DNA of 7,213 bases from positions 1 to 7,213 of the forward strand of contig JAHRVZ010000206.1 of assembly GCA_019090405.1 (NCBI GenBank), read 5' to 3'. Below the pieces are notes generated by a model that did not search any database, was not told the DNA's origin, and saw only the letters and a list, made by a program, of their open reading frames with translations. This stretch comes from Paracoccaceae bacterium (lineage in GTDB: Bacteria; Pseudomonadota; Alphaproteobacteria; Rhodobacterales; Rhodobacteraceae). Positions 1 through 6,335 of this stretch are shown one piece after another (the first letter of the stretch is position 1; each line of letters opens with the position of its first letter). The translations under genes and the position numbers were made by a program.

Positions 1-593
1 GATGATTTTGCTTCGGCCAGAACGTCCCACCAGGTGCAGAGGTGATGCAGGCTTATGCCATGATCCCCAAGCGTTTTTTCGGTGTCCGGAAAGATTCCAT
101 AATAGAAGATGACCGCCGTGTGCGCACAGGTCGCACCGGTTTCACGGATGGCATCCACAAAGCTGATCTTGCTGCCGCCATCTGTGGTTAGGTCTTCGAC
201 CAGCAAAACCCGTTCGCCTTCGTTCATGGCGCCTTCGATTCGGGCGTTGCGTCCGTATCCTTTGGGCTTTTTGCGCACATAGGTCATTGGCAGAGCCATG
301 CGTTCGGCGATCAGGGCGGCAAATGGAATGCCGGCGGTTTCGCCTCCGGCAATATTGTCGAAGGCTTCAAAACCGGCATTGCGCATGACCGTGACGGTCA
401 GAAAATCCATCAGGGTTGAGCGGATGCGAGGATAAGAGATGAGTTTACGGCAATCTATATAGGTTGGGCTGGGCAGGCCCGAGGCCAGAATGAACGGTTT
501 GTCCGAATTCAGATGCACCGCGCCGATTTCAAGCAACATGCGCGCAGTCAGCCGCGCCATTTCTTCGGGCGCTGGAAAAGACGTGGGGATCAT
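1..593 (-). CDS. pyrE: Orotate phosphoribosyltransferase, 3' end cut by window edge
   Basis: Catalyses transfer of phosphoribose from PRPP to orotate, giving OMP, the fifth step of de novo UMP synthesis in the cytoplasm. I translated it by hand: 197 codons are open from the ATG to the window edge. The protein begins MIPTSFPAPEEMARL. The substrate-binding segment ILASGLPSPTYIDCRKLIS lies near residues 36-54, and the PRPP-binding loop VLLVEDLTTDGGSK near residues 129-142 carries the acidic pair and Thr-Thr-Asp-Gly-Gly typical of type I phosphoribosyltransferases. The family is usually about 210-230 residues in this group, so some 20-35 residues are missing beyond base 1. The ATG at 593 is preceded by AGGAG (600-604) with a 6-base spacer. 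It lies 58 bases downstream of the pyrC stop on the same strand, so the two are probably co-transcribed. Confidence 0.95.
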   Translation of the reverse strand, partial: MIPTSFPAPEEMARLTARMLLEIGAVHLNSDKPFILASGLPSPTYIDCRKLISYPRIRSTLMDFLTVTVMRNAGFEAFDNIAGGETAGIPFAALIAERMALPMTYVRKKPKGYGRNARIEGAMNEGERVLLVEDLTTDGGSKISFVDAIRETGATCAHTAVIFYYGIFPDTEKTLGDHGISLHHLCTWWDVLAEAKS

Positions 594-651
594 CTGGGGC
601 TCCTAATCGGGGGTGGGCGTTGGGAATTTGAGTATTTGGAACGAGAAGAAT

Positions 652-1692
652 TTAGCCGGACACGCGCCAGTGCAGCGGGAATTCGGGGTCGAAAACGGTG
701 ATCTGTTCGTCGTTGACTGCGATGGTTTTGGGGTAGTTGGCAGGCGCGCCTTTGGTCAGGGTGATTGTGTCGGTGTTGACGGGCAGGCGATAAAACCTGG
801 GGCCGTGGAGCGATGTGAAGCCTTCGAGTTTGTCTAAGGCATCTGCGTTTTCAAACACTTCGGCCAGAATGGACATGGTATTGGGCGCGGTGAAACATCC
901 AGCGCAGCCACAGGGAGCGATTTTTGCAGTATCCGGGTGGGGTGCGCTGTCGGTGCCAAGAAAGAACCGCGGGTCGCCCGATGTTGCTGCTGCCAGTAGT
1001 GCCAAACGGTGGCTTTCACGTTTGGCGACAGGCAGGCAGTAATAATGCGGGCGTATTCCGCCGACCAGAATGTGGTTTCGATTGATGACCAGATGATGAG
1101 TGGTGATCGTGGCAGACAGATCGTCACCGGCTTCACGCGCATAGGCTACGGCGTCTGAGGTGGTGATATGTTCCATAACCACGCGCAGACCGGGGGTTGC
1201 CTGCCGGATCGGGTCAAGGACACGGTCGATAAACACGGCCTCGCGGTCGAAAATGTCAATGTCGGGCGCGGTGACTTCGCCGTGGACACAAAGCGGCAGA
1301 CCGATCTCGGCCATCCTCTCAAGGGCGGCGCGCACGTTGTCGAAATTGGCGACACCGCTGGCGGAATTGGTTGTCGCACCAGCGGGGTACAGTTTGACGG
1401 CTGTGATCAGGCCACTGGCATGGGCCGCTGCCAGATCATCAGGGTCGGTGTTTTCGGTCAGATATAGCGTCATCAGCGGTTGAAACGACATATCAGCGGG
1501 CAAAGCCGCAAGGATTCGGTCGCGATAGACGGCGGCATCTGCGCCGGTGACCACAGGGGGCATCAGATTGGGCATGATGATCGCGCGGGCAAAATGGCGG
1601 GCGGTTTCAGGTAAAACGGCCTGCATCATAGCGCCATCGCGCAGGTGAAGGTGCCAGTCATCAGGACGGCGGATTGTAAGAGAGTCGCTCAT
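652..1692 (-). CDS. pyrC: Dihydroorotase, class II (PyrC type)
   Basis: Zinc amidohydrolase that interconverts N-carbamoyl-aspartate and dihydroorotate, the third step of UMP synthesis. It is 346 residues long, the usual class II length. All metal-site residues of the family are visible: the HxH pair His14/His16 in DWHLHLRDG, the lysine that becomes carboxylated at Lys100 (TAVKLYPAG), His137 (CVHGEV), His175 (VVMEH) and the catalytic aspartate Asp248 (FFLGTDSAPH). Each is offset by two from the E. coli enzyme. The cysteine-rich CGCAGCF loop near residues 261-267 is also class II-like. The ATG at 1692 has only a short GGAA about 3 bases upstream, and that GGAA abuts a small hairpin (see 1699-1713). 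The stop is TAA, and pyrE follows after 58 bases. Whether the promoter lies in the 56 bases before the gene or further upstream cannot be seen. Confidence 0.97.
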   Translation of the reverse strand: MSDSLTIRRPDDWHLHLRDGAMMQAVLPETARHFARAIIMPNLMPPVVTGADAAVYRDRILAALPADMSFQPLMTLYLTENTDPDDLAAAHASGLITAVKLYPAGATTNSASGVANFDNVRAALERMAEIGLPLCVHGEVTAPDIDIFDREAVFIDRVLDPIRQATPGLRVVMEHITTSDAVAYAREAGDDLSATITTHHLVINRNHILVGGIRPHYYCLPVAKRESHRLALLAAATSGDPRFFLGTDSAPHPDTAKIAPCGCAGCFTAPNTMSILAEVFENADALDKLEGFTSLHGPRFYRLPVNTDTITLTKGAPANYPKTIAVNDEQITVFDPEFPLHWRVSG

Positions 1693-1698
1693 ATGTTC

Positions 1699-1713
1699 CG
1701 GCTAGCACAGCCG
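1699..1713 (-). promoter_or_regulatory. Small hairpin at the pyrC ribosome-binding site
   Basis: On the minus strand, CGGCT-GTGCT-AGCCG forms a perfect 5-bp stem with a 5-base loop. It ends against the GGAA that serves as the only visible Shine-Dalgarno sequence of pyrC, whose ATG begins 7 bases past the stem. In enteric bacteria pyrC translation is controlled by a leader hairpin covering the ribosome-binding site, so a similar role is conceivable. The stem is short and could be chance. Confidence 0.3.
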
Positions 1714-1748
1714 TTAGCGGTGAGCCAGAGCAGGATTGCGGGGCTTGA

Positions 1749-2711
1749 TCAGGCTGAAACGGGGGGCAAGGTAAACTCGCCCTCATTTGCGCGTTTTTCC
1801 AGGTCAACCAGTCGGCGCCGGAATTTCGGCGCTTTCATTCGGCTGATCACATTTCGGCACAGCAAAACGTTCAGATAGGATCGGTTCGCCGCATCCAAAC
1901 GAGTCTTAAGTCGACGCAGGTAAGCCGAATTATTGCGGCGCGCCCGGTATAATTTGTAAAATTCACTATTGGTAAGTTTCCCTTTGCCTGCCAGCGACAG
2001 GATTTGGTATAGCATGTCCATTGCAATCAGTTCACTTTGCAACGCACTTCCCATGCTTGGCATCCGCAATCTGGACACGTTTGGACGCTCAAACAAAGCC
2101 GAGTGCATTGCATCTAAAGCCTCGCGTGGATCATAGATGATATAGGCGTGATCGGCAGCATCCAGCATATCCGGGGCATAGCCAAACCGATCTGTGAATG
2201 ACGTGCGCCGCATTTCCACGAAACGTTCATCCCATTCAGTCATCCGGGCGTCCAGCGTGGCCTGAGGTTGAACGGCAACGACGGTCGCTCCGGGGGACGC
2301 TACTGAAAAGGCGGCAGCCGCATAGCCACATGGGCCGGTGCCATAAAACACAACCTGTTCGAAATCCTCAAAAAACCCGTCGTCGATCAGCTGATCGAAA
2401 AAGCCATAAACGCGGGAATCACGAAACCAGGTGTCTCCGTCAGAGATCAGGCACAGATGCGACCAACCCTGAGCGCGGACCATATCAAAGCCAAAGGGTT
2501 GAGCCGTGTCAGACAAGGCATGGATGCCCTGAACGGTTTCAAAACTGACCAACAGCGTGCTTTTGGCGTCAATGAATGTTGCAAAATGTTTGTCACCCAG
2601 AGGTTGCGACATGCCATGTTCATCGGCAATGGCGACCAGTTTGGTTTTCCATTCCTCAACGGCCAGCCCCGAAAGGTCGGCGTCAATGCTGTCAAGTACA
2701 TCTTGCATCAT
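1749..2711 (-). CDS. Unknown protein, pseudo-alpha/beta-hydrolase-like; often labelled PAPS reductase in roseobacters
   Basis: I do not know its function. From memory, similar roseobacter proteins carry the label phosphoadenosine phosphosulfate reductase, but I see neither the reductase's SGGKDS-type P-loop nor its C-terminal Cys motif. The centre has a hydrolase-like strand-turn-helix, VVFYGTGPCGYAAAAFS (about residues 120-136, counted from the ATG at 2711). There the usual nucleophile-elbow serine would be Gly, and no partner His is evident near the end of the fold. Further on are QPQATLD and an aspartate in YIIYDP (about 191-195). The C-terminal third is helical and very basic (SRMKAPKFRRRL). 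The reading frame stays open up to a TTG at 2816, abutting the glycosyltransferase stop. I chose the ATG at 2711 because GAGGA (2717-2721) sits 5 bases upstream; the next ATG, at 2708, is equally possible. It is probably co-expressed with the upstream glycosyltransferase. Confidence 0.8.
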   Translation of the reverse strand: MMQDVLDSIDADLSGLAVEEWKTKLVAIADEHGMSQPLGDKHFATFIDAKSTLLVSFETVQGIHALSDTAQPFGFDMVRAQGWSHLCLISDGDTWFRDSRVYGFFDQLIDDGFFEDFEQVVFYGTGPCGYAAAAFSVASPGATVVAVQPQATLDARMTEWDERFVEMRRTSFTDRFGYAPDMLDAADHAYIIYDPREALDAMHSALFERPNVSRLRMPSMGSALQSELIAMDMLYQILSLAGKGKLTNSEFYKLYRARRNNSAYLRRLKTRLDAANRSYLNVLLCRNVISRMKAPKFRRRLVDLEKRANEGEFTLPPVSA

Positions 2712-2716
2712 GCTGG

Positions 2717-2721
2717 TCCTC
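2717..2721 (-). promoter_or_regulatory. Ribosome-binding site deciding the start of the 1749-2711 gene
   Basis: GAGGA on the minus strand lies 5 bases before ATG 2711 and 8 before ATG 2708. The longer reading from TTG 2816 has no comparable site and would place this signal inside the coding region. Confidence 0.6.
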
Positions 2722-2727
2722 AAAACC

Positions 2728-2748
2728 CCGGCTACATTGATGAGCCGG
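2728..2748 (-). repeat. Inverted repeat between the glycosyltransferase and the downstream gene
   Basis: CCGGCT and AGCCGG flank a 9-base loop. On the minus strand the stem is followed by GGTTTTGAGGA, so it resembles a weak terminator or an intercistronic hairpin just before the ribosome-binding site of the next gene. The T-run is only four bases, so full termination is unlikely; it may mark a processing or attenuation point. Confidence 0.35.
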
Positions 2749-2816
2749 TTGTCAGGGGCAATATCTAAAGTCGAATTGAGGCAAGAATTGGAAATACTTG
2801 TGCCCGATTCAGGCAA

Positions 2817-3884
2817 TTACTGCGGGCTTTTTAGTCCAGCTCTGGCATGGGCCGTAAGGAGGCGCGCGTCGTTTTGACTGATGAGCCGGGACGGTGGGGT
2901 CATCAGCAACCGGGAAAACAAAGCGCGCGATGTATCTTGTTGCATCAATTCTTTGAACCGAAGCCTGCGCCATTGGACGGCTTGTGTATGCAAGTCCATT
3001 GTCTTGGCGTCTCGGTAAATTCCTTTTAGTATTACAGACCGTTGCGGGGCAATATCGTGGATAGAGTCATCACTGTCTGTGTTGAAATTCCGTTCAACCC
3101 AATAGTCAGTACCCAGATTGTGATCGCTATGAACCGCACGGCCGCGGTCAGCCTTGAGCACATAGCTTTCCATTGATCCAAGCGGATAGTGGTTCATCTG
3201 GACCAGTTGGTAATTGGGACGCCCATAGTCGGAAAACAGCCGCCGGGTTTTGAAATCCTCACCAAGTTCGCGGCCCTGACCATCGAACCAGCGGGCAGTC
3301 TTCAGACGATCAGATTCGGGGTTTCGAGGGCGATGAACGCCAAGTTTGCGATAGGTTCCGTCATTGCGATAAAGTGTTTTGAACATCGCCGAGCGCCATG
3401 GCCAGTACATGATGACAGGGGCGCAGCGGGTGAATGTTTCGGTGACGGGCGTGTCGTTGTAATAGACCACGTCGTTGTTGCCAAAAAGCCGCCAAGTCAA
3501 AGTGATTGCAGTGGCGTCGGGCAGGGCCGTCAACAAGGCGTTTATGGTGTGATCACCGACATGAATATTGACAAATTCGTCAATATCCAGTGCCAAAATC
3601 CAGTCAGCGCCTTTGACAATATCCATCTTGCCGGCGTCATTCAGGGCGGTGAACTGAATGCCGCCCTTATGATAGGGACCGTCATTGCGGATATGGGTCA
3701 GCAACCCCAGCCCAGCCAGATGATCCAGCAAGGTATCGGTGCCGTCCTGACAATCATTTGAGAACACCAAAAAGTCGGTAAACCCAACTGCACGGTGATG
3801 CGCCAGCCATTCCAGAAGAAACGCGGCCTCGTTGCGGACGGTCAATACCGCAAGTATTTTCAACGGCTTATCTGACGCTGACAA
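2817..3884 (-). CDS. Family 2 glycosyltransferase (Glyco_tranf_2_4 type)
   Basis: Predicted to transfer a sugar from a nucleotide-sugar donor; the acceptor cannot be inferred. At 355 residues it begins with the nucleotide-binding strand ILAVLTVRNEAAFLLEWLAHH (about residues 10-30), typical of this subfamily, followed by VGFTDFLVFSNDCQDGT. The metal- and nucleotide-binding DxD motif is DIDEF (Asp100 and Asp102). There is no signal peptide or membrane segment, so it should be cytoplasmic or peripheral. The C-terminal part is rich in Arg, Trp and Tyr. The start is uncertain: the only in-frame candidates near the expected N-terminus are TTG codons (3884 and residue 8), an in-frame TAA lies 9 bases upstream of the first, and no good Shine-Dalgarno sequence is visible. 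The stop TAA (2817-2819) is about 105 bases from the ATG of the next gene, and the two are probably a functional pair. Confidence 0.88.
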   Translation of the reverse strand: MSASDKPLKILAVLTVRNEAAFLLEWLAHHRAVGFTDFLVFSNDCQDGTDTLLDHLAGLGLLTHIRNDGPYHKGGIQFTALNDAGKMDIVKGADWILALDIDEFVNIHVGDHTINALLTALPDATAITLTWRLFGNNDVVYYNDTPVTETFTRCAPVIMYWPWRSAMFKTLYRNDGTYRKLGVHRPRNPESDRLKTARWFDGQGRELGEDFKTRRLFSDYGRPNYQLVQMNHYPLGSMESYVLKADRGRAVHSDHNLGTDYWVERNFNTDSDDSIHDIAPQRSVILKGIYRDAKTMDLHTQAVQWRRLRFKELMQQDTSRALFSRLLMTPPSRLISQNDARLLTAHARAGLKSPQ

Positions 3885-4035
3885 CAGATGTTAACCACAT
3901 ATCAAACCTACACCCGCTATTGAAAAGCCTATTCGCCCTCTGGCGGTTTCATCGTTGAGGGCATAACCACAGTATTGTTACCATGAATCATGGCATTTCG
4001 CGGCGAATCCGTCAACAAAGTAGCGTGGATTTCGA
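3885..4035. other. Intergenic stretch with inverted repeats, no convincing gene
   Basis: This separates the exported-protein gene from the glycosyltransferase, both on the minus strand. It contains GCCCTC/GAGGGC (3935-3940 and 3957-3962), overlapping a tighter CGCC-TCTG-type stem (3934-3945), and CCATG-AAT-CATGG (3981-3993). One of these may act as a terminator for the exported-protein gene, although no proper T-run follows directly. A possible minus-strand promoter for the glycosyltransferase is TTTTCA (3921-3926) and TGATAT (3899-3904) with a 16-base spacer; it is weak. A 20-codon ATG frame reading MIHGNNTVVM lies here without a ribosome-binding site. Confidence 0.4.
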
Positions 4036-4620
4036 TCAATGCGCGATGTCGCCTCTGGCCATTGCCAGATGATGCGCCCGGTGATGATCGCCGGTGGCCA
4101 TCAGCCCAAAGAACCCAAGGGCGCGGATCTGGAGTGCATCCGGATTTGAGGTCACGACCCAGATCAATGTATCGCCATCCTGCGATACGAGACTGCTCCA
4201 CCCGGTCTCGGCATGAACAAACGGTGCATGTGCCGGAACCATACGTGATGCGGCCTGATTGCCGGATTTGCCAAGATCAATGCTAAATTCCAATCCGCCG
4301 GGAATTTCGCGGGACGTAATTATGCTTTCGCTGACCAAACCATCCATATCTACAAGGTGATTTCGCAACCCGGTGATGTCCACTGTGGCCCAATCGGTCG
4401 CTGGATCAGCGCCTAGCATGGTTACGATTTCTGATATCGCCGCAAACGCGCCCTGACCGGGTTCGGTTGGTAAAACGACATCTGTTTCAGACGTCTGCAT
4501 CCCATCATGGGTCATGCCCGGAACATGAGTGGTCGCATGAGACTCTGAGTCTGATTGCGCAAATACCGGCGCGACAACAAGCTGGGCAATCACAATGAGG
4601 GGGGCAAATTTCAACGGCAT
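4036..4620 (-). CDS. Small exported histidine-rich protein of unknown function
   Basis: I cannot name this family. The 194-residue product starts MPLKFAPLIVIAQLVVAPVFA, a typical Sec signal peptide with a likely cleavage after Ala21 (VFA|QS), so it should be periplasmic or otherwise exported. The mature N-terminus is rich in His and Met (SHATTHVPGMTHDGM, residues 27-41). A folded segment follows, with EIVTMLGADPATDWATVDI near 64-82 and a tryptophan-containing strand near 154. The C-terminus carries HHRAHH (179-184) and ends in His. It has no Cys. The histidine and methionine clusters suggest metal binding, perhaps copper, but that is inference. The frame is open to 4740, but the ATG at 4620 is chosen because AGGA (4627-4630) lies 6 bases upstream and the signal peptide begins there. 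The gene is divergent from the Crp/Fnr-type regulator, with an FNR-like box and -10 element placed to drive it. Confidence 0.85.
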   Translation of the reverse strand: MPLKFAPLIVIAQLVVAPVFAQSDSESHATTHVPGMTHDGMQTSETDVVLPTEPGQGAFAAISEIVTMLGADPATDWATVDITGLRNHLVDMDGLVSESIITSREIPGGLEFSIDLGKSGNQAASRMVPAHAPFVHAETGWSSLVSQDGDTLIWVVTSNPDALQIRALGFFGLMATGDHHRAHHLAMARGDIAH

Positions 4621-4650
4621 TCGATTTCCTATGTGTAAATTGAACCTTCT

Positions 4651-4656
4651 GTTATA
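4651..4656 (-). promoter_or_regulatory. -10 element of the exported-protein gene
   Basis: TATAAC on the minus strand matches five of six consensus bases. It predicts transcription starting near 4643-4644, a leader of about 24 bases before the ATG at 4620. There is no good -35 hexamer upstream, as expected for an activator-dependent promoter; the FNR-like palindrome takes its place. Confidence 0.55.
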
Positions 4657-4676
4657 GCAGGGCGTGCTCTGCCTAA

Positions 4677-4692
4677 TATGATCGAGATCATA
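4677..4692. promoter_or_regulatory. FNR-like palindromic operator
   Basis: TATGATC-GA-GATCATA is a perfect inverted repeat of 7 bp arms. Its core TGAT-N4-ATCA matches the inner eight positions of the FNR/FnrL consensus TTGAT-N4-ATCAA; only the outermost T/A pair differs. Its centre (4684.5) is 40.5-41.5 bases upstream of the predicted start of the minus-strand transcript, the class II activator position. For the divergent regulator gene it covers the start region (TAATAT at 4674-4679 could be its -10), where binding should repress. The binding protein could be the adjacent regulator or a global FnrL. Confidence 0.6.
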
Positions 4693-5277
4693 ATGCTGCC
4701 TGAACCGTTTCACGATTTTAATGCGCAAACACCGATTCAACTGACCAAAGGCAGCTGTGCATTTCGTCAGGGTGATGTGGCTTTGGGGCTATATTATGTT
4801 GTGCGTGGCAGCGTTGCTCTTGTGCGTCATACCGAGGCGGGTCATCAACTTATTGTGCACCGGGCGCAAAAGGGGGAAACTCTGGCCGAGGCCAGTTTGT
4901 TTTCACCGAAATACCATTGTGATTGTCTGGCCCTGCAAGAGAGCGAACTGGTGCGCCTGAACAAAAAGGCGCTGTTGCAGCAGATCAAACAAGACCCTGA
5001 ATTTGCGCTGGCGATGTTGCAGCGTTTTGCCGGACAGGTGCAGGGCTATCGTCGTCAATTGGAAATTTTGGCCATCAAGGGCGCGCAGGACCGCGTTCTG
5101 GCGGCGCTGGCGGATTTTGGTCAGAACGGCAGCGTGATGAATTTTGCCAGAACCATTGGCCTGAGTCACGAAAGCACCTATCGCGCTCTTTCGGAGTTGG
5201 TCAACCGCGGGTTGGTTCACCGAATTGGCCGCGGTAAGTATCGGCTGAGCAATGCGCAGACAGCGCGCGGGACGTGA
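4693..5277 (+). CDS. Crp/Fnr-family transcriptional regulator, short form
   Basis: Predicted DNA-binding regulator of 194 residues from the ATG at 4693, or 199 from the ATG at 4678, which lies inside the palindrome. Numbering here uses the longer form. An N-terminal cNMP-type beta barrel has FRQGD near 29-33 and GLYYVVRGSVALVRHTEAGH near 37-56; GETLAEASLF is near 66-75. A long dimerisation helix follows (about 105-132), then a winged helix-turn-helix whose recognition helix reads GLSHESTYRALSEL (161-174). Glu165 and Arg169 occupy the positions that read TGA/TCA half-sites in CRP and FNR. The Arg-Ser that binds cAMP in CRP is not present, and there is no four-Cys N-terminal cluster as in FNR; the only cysteines are Cys27, Cys81 and Cys83. 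The ligand is therefore unknown. It is followed after 28 bases by the XdhC-family gene, likely one operon. Confidence 0.88.
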   Translation: MLPEPFHDFNAQTPIQLTKGSCAFRQGDVALGLYYVVRGSVALVRHTEAGHQLIVHRAQKGETLAEASLFSPKYHCDCLALQESELVRLNKKALLQQIKQDPEFALAMLQRFAGQVQGYRRQLEILAIKGAQDRVLAALADFGQNGSVMNFARTIGLSHESTYRALSELVNRGLVHRIGRGKYRLSNAQTARGT

Positions 5278-5305
5278 ACTATGCTGGACAAAAGGAGACC
5301 GCGAT

Positions 5306-6286
5306 ATGGAGCGATTTGACAACATCCCCGAGACAGCCTTGAACTGGCACCAGACTGGCGTTGGTGCCGTATTGGCCACAGTGGTGGAAACCTGGGGCAG
5401 CGCGCCGCGCCGTGTTGGCGCGCAACTGGCGATCAGCGGACAGGGCGACATCAGCGGCTCGGTTTCGGGTGGCTGTGTCGAAGGCGCTGTCATTACCGAG
5501 GCAGTTGAGGCATTAGAGCACGGCCAACAACGTGTGTTGGAATTTGGTATCAGCGACGAAGATGCTTTTGCTGTCGGGCTGGCCTGCGGTGGCACGATCC
5601 GCGTGTTGCTGGAACCTGTTGGGGCGGTCATGCCCGAGGGTATTCTGGTTGACCTTGTCAAGGCGCGCGCGGCGCGCATCCCCTTGGTTTACGAGGTTAA
5701 TCTGGCTGATGGCGTGCGTAGGGTGCTGCGTGACGGTCATGCAGATCGGATGCGTATGGACCGTTCTGGGTTTGAGGCTGATGGTGAGATTTTTGTAGCG
5801 GTCCATAATCCGCCCTTGCGGTTGATTGTCGTCGGCGCGGTGCATATTGCGCAGGCCTTGGTGCCAATGGCGCGGCTTGCCGGATATGATCCGGTGCTGA
5901 TTGATCCACGCGAAACATTTGGGTCCGCCAGCCGGTTTCCGGGCGAAACCATCCTTCAGGACTGGCCGGACGAGGCTGTGGCCAAGCTGGGTCTGGATGC
6001 ACGCACGGCGTTGGTGTTGCTGTCGCATGATCCGAAACTGGATGATCCGGCGCTGATTGCGGGGTTAAACTCGGATGTGTTTTATATTGGTGCGCTGGGG
6101 TCTAAACGCACCCACGCCAAACGGGTCGAAAGGCTGCGGTTGGCCGGGTTCAGTGGCAACCAAATCGCACGCGTTCATGGGCCAGTCGGGCTGGATATTG
6201 GTGCCGCAGGTCCGGCCGAAATCGCGGTGGCTGTGATGGCGCAAATGACGGCGGTTCTGCGCAAAGTGGGACCGTCAAAGGCATAA
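5306..6286 (+). CDS. XdhC/CoxI-family molybdenum-enzyme maturation protein
   Basis: Proteins of this family bind molybdenum cofactor and deliver its sulfurated form to xanthine dehydrogenase or CO dehydrogenase-like hydroxylases in the cytoplasm. The 326-residue product has the XdhC_CoxI N-terminal domain, with VVETWGSAPRRVGAQLAI (26-43), the conserved SGGCVEG (Cys57) and GLACGG (Cys94). A C-terminal Rossmann-like domain follows: LIVVGAVHIAQAL (173-185), VLIDPRETF (197-205), a GALGSKRTH loop (263-270) and DIGAAGPAEIAVAV (297-310). The ATG at 5306 has AGGAG (5293-5297) 8 bases upstream; an extension to 5252 would overlap the regulator gene and lacks such a site. No hydroxylase or MobA-like gene lies in the window, so the client enzyme must be elsewhere. 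Whether it is XdhC or CoxI in the strict sense cannot be decided. Confidence 0.92.
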   Translation: MERFDNIPETALNWHQTGVGAVLATVVETWGSAPRRVGAQLAISGQGDISGSVSGGCVEGAVITEAVEALEHGQQRVLEFGISDEDAFAVGLACGGTIRVLLEPVGAVMPEGILVDLVKARAARIPLVYEVNLADGVRRVLRDGHADRMRMDRSGFEADGEIFVAVHNPPLRLIVVGAVHIAQALVPMARLAGYDPVLIDPRETFGSASRFPGETILQDWPDEAVAKLGLDARTALVLLSHDPKLDDPALIAGLNSDVFYIGALGSKRTHAKRVERLRLAGFSGNQIARVHGPVGLDIGAAGPAEIAVAVMAQMTAVLRKVGPSKA

Positions 6287-6311
6287 AAAAGCCCCACCAA
6301 AACGGCGGGGC
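6285..6311 (-). terminator. Rho-independent terminator of infC
   Basis: On the minus strand GCCCCGCC-GTTTT-GGTGGGGC forms an 8-bp stem with one G-T pair and is followed directly by six T, starting 25 bases after the infC stop. Read on the plus strand, the same hairpin lies just after the xdhC stop but is followed only by GATTTC, so it would end that transcript less efficiently. The T-run overlaps the xdhC stop codon. Confidence 0.92.
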
Positions 6312-6335
6312 GATTTCGGGGTCAGATTGCGACCG

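Noticed and set aside
1749..2711. Function call as phosphoadenosine phosphosulfate reductase
   Set aside because: The label is common in annotation of this family, but neither the P-loop nor the C-terminal cysteine motif is visible.
3189..3761. 190-residue plus-strand open frame
   Set aside because: It lies wholly opposite the glycosyltransferase, has no ribosome-binding site worth noting, and its protein is not recognisable; it is an antisense shadow.
3891..3900. TTAACCACAT, close to a CtrA half-site, upstream of the glycosyltransferase
   Set aside because: Only a single imperfect half-site without the partner TTAA at the expected spacing.
3929..4201. 90-residue minus-strand open frame, including a 20-codon ATG frame at its end
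   Set aside because: It overlaps the exported-protein gene in another frame and shows no ribosome-binding site or recognisable protein.
4621..4740. 40-residue N-terminal extension of the exported protein (start at 4740)
   Set aside because: It would overlap the divergent regulator gene and the palindrome, and would bury the signal peptide. A good ribosome-binding site lies before the ATG at 4620.
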